Origin: Effusibacillus pohliae DSM 22757
GTDB lineage: Bacteria; Bacillota; Bacilli; Tumebacillales; Effusibacillaceae
Assembly (NCBI RefSeq): GCF_000376225.1
Contig: NZ_AQXL01000135.1
Location: 124,001-188,000 of the forward strand
Direction: 5' to 3'
DNA: 64,000 nucleotides
Of the stretch, positions 61,714 to 64,000 are shown piece after piece. Numbering within the stretch: position 1 is the first letter of the stretch; each line of letters opens with the position of its first letter. The notes under the pieces were generated by a model. It was not told the origin of the DNA and made no database searches. It saw only the letters and a list, made by a program, of their open reading frames with translations. Made by a program: the position numbers and the translations under genes.

Positions 61714-62289
61714 TTGGGACGGTTTTTTGCAGGGGTTAAGCTGCCCGTTGCGATGGAAGAAAAATTGGTCGAACTGGAACGGTTGTTACAACCGCATGTT
61801 CCAGTAAAACGTTGGTATGGAATTGAGCAGTTCCATATCACGACGAATTTTCTGGGAGAGCTGGATGCAGCGGGGCTGGCGGCTGCCATTCGCTGTTTGG
61901 AACAGGTGGTTCCGGGGCAACCGCCGTTTCATTTGACGCTCAAAGGGATTGGGGCGTTTCCCGATGCACGGGTGATCTGGTGCGGGGTAGGAGGCGAAAC
62001 AGACAGGCTGGCGTCGCTGCAAAACCAACTGCGGCAGGGATTCCGCCCGCTCGGGGCGGAGCGCTATGCCAAGCCCGCGTTTGTTCCCCACATCACGCTG
62101 GCTCGGACAGGCGATCTCCGCTCGTTCCGGGCTGACTGTGTCGATGCGGAACCGTTGTTGCAAGGCGCCGGCTGGACGGTCGACCGAATCTGTTTGTTCG
62201 AATCGGTTATGCACCCGGCGGGCGCCCGTTATCCGGTTGTGCACGAAGTCTTGTTGGGATCGTTCCTGCACGAAGCAACCGGCTTGTAA
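61714..62289 (+). CDS. thpR: RNA 2',3'-cyclic phosphodiesterase
   Basis: A 191-residue protein of the 2H phosphoesterase family (LigT/ThpR). The two HxTx motifs are visible: FHITTNFLGE near residue 45 and PHITLART near residue 126. It opens 2',3'-cyclic phosphate ends on RNA. TTG 61714 has GAAGGAG 9 nt upstream, inside the short leader frame, and begins exactly where family members begin (GRFFAGVKLP). Confidence 0.9.
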   Translation: MGRFFAGVKLPVAMEEKLVELERLLQPHVPVKRWYGIEQFHITTNFLGELDAAGLAAAIRCLEQVVPGQPPFHLTLKGIGAFPDARVIWCGVGGETDRLASLQNQLRQGFRPLGAERYAKPAFVPHITLARTGDLRSFRADCVDAEPLLQGAGWTVDRICLFESVMHPAGARYPVVHEVLLGSFLHEATGL

Positions 62290-62401
62290 CGAGGCTGCAA
62301 TCCGGCTGGATCCTGTCGGAGTTGCACGGAGTGAATGTCCATCGCGATCCCTCCTGCCTTTTACGTTGTCCAGACGGGAGGGATTCTACACCGAACGCCG
62401 C

Positions 62402-63358
62402 TTATCTGTTTTTCGCTTCTTTCTCCAGTGAGTACAAGAGCCCTTTCGCGTTGACCGCCTGATCCAGATCGAACGGGGTAAGGTCTTGCACCGGGTGCCC
62501 CTGTTCCGCCATGTCTTCTTTGATGTACTGTTTTAATTGATCCGCCAGAATCGTCCAATCCATTCCGGGGGCAAAGCTGGAACGGGCGATCTCGACAAAC
62601 GCTGCGACCGTTTTGCGTGTCCTTTCGAACGCCAGCGTTGCCGGCTCCGTCATGCCAAAGTGGCCGTGGTAAATCCGCTTGGCCCCCAATTTTTCCAGTT
62701 TCTCGATCGAGGCGAAGACGGCCTCACGGTCAAATTCGGACGGGGAGGTGCTTGGATAGATCGGTTCAAACTCAAGTCCCGTGAACTGTTTCACATACCG
62801 GATGCCGATCGTATCGCCGGTAAAGATGCCTTCCGACACCGGATCGTAAATCGAAAAATGGTGCCGCGCATGACCCGGCGTATCGTAAAACGTCAGCACT
62901 CGGCCGCCTCCCAGGTCGATCGTGTCGCCTTCCTCCCGGATTAAAATCCGATCTTCCGGAACCGGCAGAATCTCGCCGAACGCAGTTTCCAGCAGTTCGC
63001 CGTAAACGGCCCGGGCGCCTGCGATCAGCCGGCTCGGATCGACCAGATGCCTTGCGCCGCGCGGATGGACGACCACCGTCGCTCGCGGAAAATGAGGCAG
63101 GATAGAACCGGCTCCGCCGGAATGATCGAGATGGATGTGCGTGACAATGATATAGTCCACCTGCTCGGGACGGATGTCCAATTGCTCCAGGCCGGCCAGT
63201 ATGTACGGTTTGGAAAGCGAGGAGCCGGTCTCGACGATGGCGGTTTTTTCGCCTTGTATGACATAACAGCCGGTGCGCCCCTGTATGCCTCCTTCCATCA
63301 GATCGATGATCGTGATGCCGGAGCCGAGCGGGTGCAAAATCGGTTCGATGTTGTACAT
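62402..63358 (-). CDS. metallo-beta-lactamase-fold hydrolase
   Basis: A 318-residue MBL-fold enzyme. THIHLDHSGGAGSIL is the HxHxDH metal site, DTPGHARHHFSIYD carries the next His, TGDTIGIRY the bridging Asp and YHGHFG the last His. An extra C-terminal helical part (about 70 residues) follows. It is of the glyoxalase II/flavo-diiron-related type; the substrate is unknown. ATG 63358 follows TAGGAG with 9 nt spacing, better than ATG 63367, which touches the site. Confidence 0.85.
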   Translation of the reverse strand: MYNIEPILHPLGSGITIIDLMEGGIQGRTGCYVIQGEKTAIVETGSSLSKPYILAGLEQLDIRPEQVDYIIVTHIHLDHSGGAGSILPHFPRATVVVHPRGARHLVDPSRLIAGARAVYGELLETAFGEILPVPEDRILIREEGDTIDLGGGRVLTFYDTPGHARHHFSIYDPVSEGIFTGDTIGIRYVKQFTGLEFEPIYPSTSPSEFDREAVFASIEKLEKLGAKRIYHGHFGMTEPATLAFERTRKTVAAFVEIARSSFAPGMDWTILADQLKQYIKEDMAEQGHPVQDLTPFDLDQAVNAKGLLYSLEKEAKNR

Positions 63359-63370
63359 GCGAATCATCTC

Positions 63371-64000
63371 CTAGCTTTGGTGTGATTTTTCAACAGTGTA
63401 GCGCGACAGGTTTAACAGGATTCCCATCGCCACCATCTTCATCAGCATCGCCGTGCCCCCGTATGTGATGAACGGAAGCGGAATCCCCATTACCGGAAAG
63501 ACGCCGATCACCATCCCGATGTTGACAAAAGCGGCGATCCCGATCATCGCCGCAATCCCGATCGCCATCAGTGCGCCAAACCGATCGGGCAGCAGCGAGG
63601 CGATCCGCAGCGCCCGCCAGACCAGAACAGCAAACAGCAGGATCAGCAGGATGCCGCCGATCGCTCCCCACTCTTCGTGGAAGATGGAGAAGATAAAATC
63701 GGTGTGCGGCTCCGGCAGATAGCCGAATTTTTCGATGCTGCGGCCGAGCCCTCGCCCCGTCCAGCCGCCGGATGCGATCGCATAAAGGGAGTGCGCCTGC
63801 TGCCAGCCGTTGGTTAGCAGATTGGCTTCCGAGAAAGGATCGAGAAACGAGAACACGCGCTCTCTTCGATAGCCGGAAAAAAGAACCAGCGGAACTGCCG
63901 CCAGAGCGGACGGCAAGACCACTTTCTCAAGGTGCCGTAGCGGAACGCCGCTCCCGAACAGGATGGCGAGCGCGGTGACGACGATCAGCGCGGCCGCGTC
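63371..64000 (-). CDS. FtsW/RodA/SpoVE-family peptidoglycan glycosyltransferase, 5' end outside window
   Basis: The frame is open to the right edge, so only about the last 210 residues are present. FGYLPEPHTDFIFSIFHEEWGAIGGILLI and GMVIGVFPVMGIPLPFITYGGTAMLMKMVAMGILLNLSRY are conserved SEDS-family segments. These proteins polymerise lipid II glycan strands together with a class B penicillin-binding protein. FtsW, RodA or SpoVE cannot be separated from this part. It ends 13 bp before the MBL gene on the same strand, suggesting one transcript. Confidence 0.88.
   Translation of the reverse strand, partial: DAAALIVVTALAILFGSGVPLRHLEKVVLPSALAAVPLVLFSGYRRERVFSFLDPFSEANLLTNGWQQAHSLYAIASGGWTGRGLGRSIEKFGYLPEPHTDFIFSIFHEEWGAIGGILLILLFAVLVWRALRIASLLPDRFGALMAIGIAAMIGIAAFVNIGMVIGVFPVMGIPLPFITYGGTAMLMKMVAMGILLNLSRYTVEKSHQS

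Overview
The window looks like the chromosome of an endospore-forming member of the Bacillota. The evidence is an uninterrupted sigK, a Spo0A-type receiver gene, codY, GlpP-type antitermination, strong AGGAGG-type ribosome binding sites with frequent GTG/TTG starts, and the Bacillus-type run yqeG-yqeH-aroE-yhbY-nadD-yqeK-rsfS-yqeM. Codon usage is moderately GC-rich. A relative of the Alicyclobacillaceae is my inference; no rRNA or tRNA gene is visible to test it.

Layout. 1-2.3 kb: the 3' part of a GH35-type beta-galactosidase gene, then a decayed cytochrome bd locus (cydA and cydB scraps). 2.3-10.3 kb: a hyfBCEFGHI-like group 4 [NiFe]-hydrogenase or complex-I-like membrane operon ending in an ArsR-type regulator and a terminator. 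It has no formate dehydrogenase or maturation genes, and its large subunit has unusual C-terminal metal ligands. 10.4-11.3 kb: an esterase relic and a lipoprotein. 11.4-19.8 kb: glycerophosphodiester/glycerol-3-phosphate metabolism (glpQ, ugpABE, glpK, glpD, glpP), with two leader terminators that look like GlpP targets. 19.9-25.5 kb: a class B penicillin-binding protein, small and unknown genes, a Spo0A-receiver-only protein, a truncated sigma-54 activator and sigK. 25.6-30.6 kb: a mercury resistance module (MerE-like protein, CopZ-like chaperone, MerA, ArsR repressor, TlpA, CcdA, Lgt-like protein) framed by two ~90-bp direct repeats. 30.8-37.3 kb: codY, a long SodF-type superoxide dismutase, small zinc-ribbon, VOC and phospholipase-C-like proteins, a UMF1-type transporter and a HAD phosphatase. 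37.4-49.2 kb: histidine utilisation (hutH, an AraC regulator, a five-gene branched-chain-type ABC transporter, hutG, hutU, hutI). 49.2-53.2 kb: EamA and Nudix gene fragments, Hsp20, PepF and a Uma2-family protein. 53.4-59.1 kb: the yqeG-yqeM housekeeping run. 59.3-64 kb: a Gfo/Idh/MocA oxidoreductase, tcdA, thpR, an MBL-fold hydrolase and a partial ftsW/spoVE-type gene.

How the parts work together. GlpQ releases glycerol 3-phosphate from glycerophosphodiesters imported by UgpABE. GlpK makes the same compound from glycerol, GlpD oxidises it, and GlpP senses it to let transcription pass the leader terminators. The hut genes convert histidine to glutamate, and the ABC transporter embedded among them is probably the importer. 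In the mercury module, Hg(II) uptake, reduction by MerA and repression by the ArsR protein are joined to a membrane thiol-redox pair and an Lgt paralogue.

The strongest unusual signals are the non-canonical hydrogenase-like large subunit, the direct repeats with ECF-type promoter motifs on both sides of the mer module, the stand-alone Spo0A receiver, the paired GlpP-type leaders, and several gene relics that mark deletion junctions.
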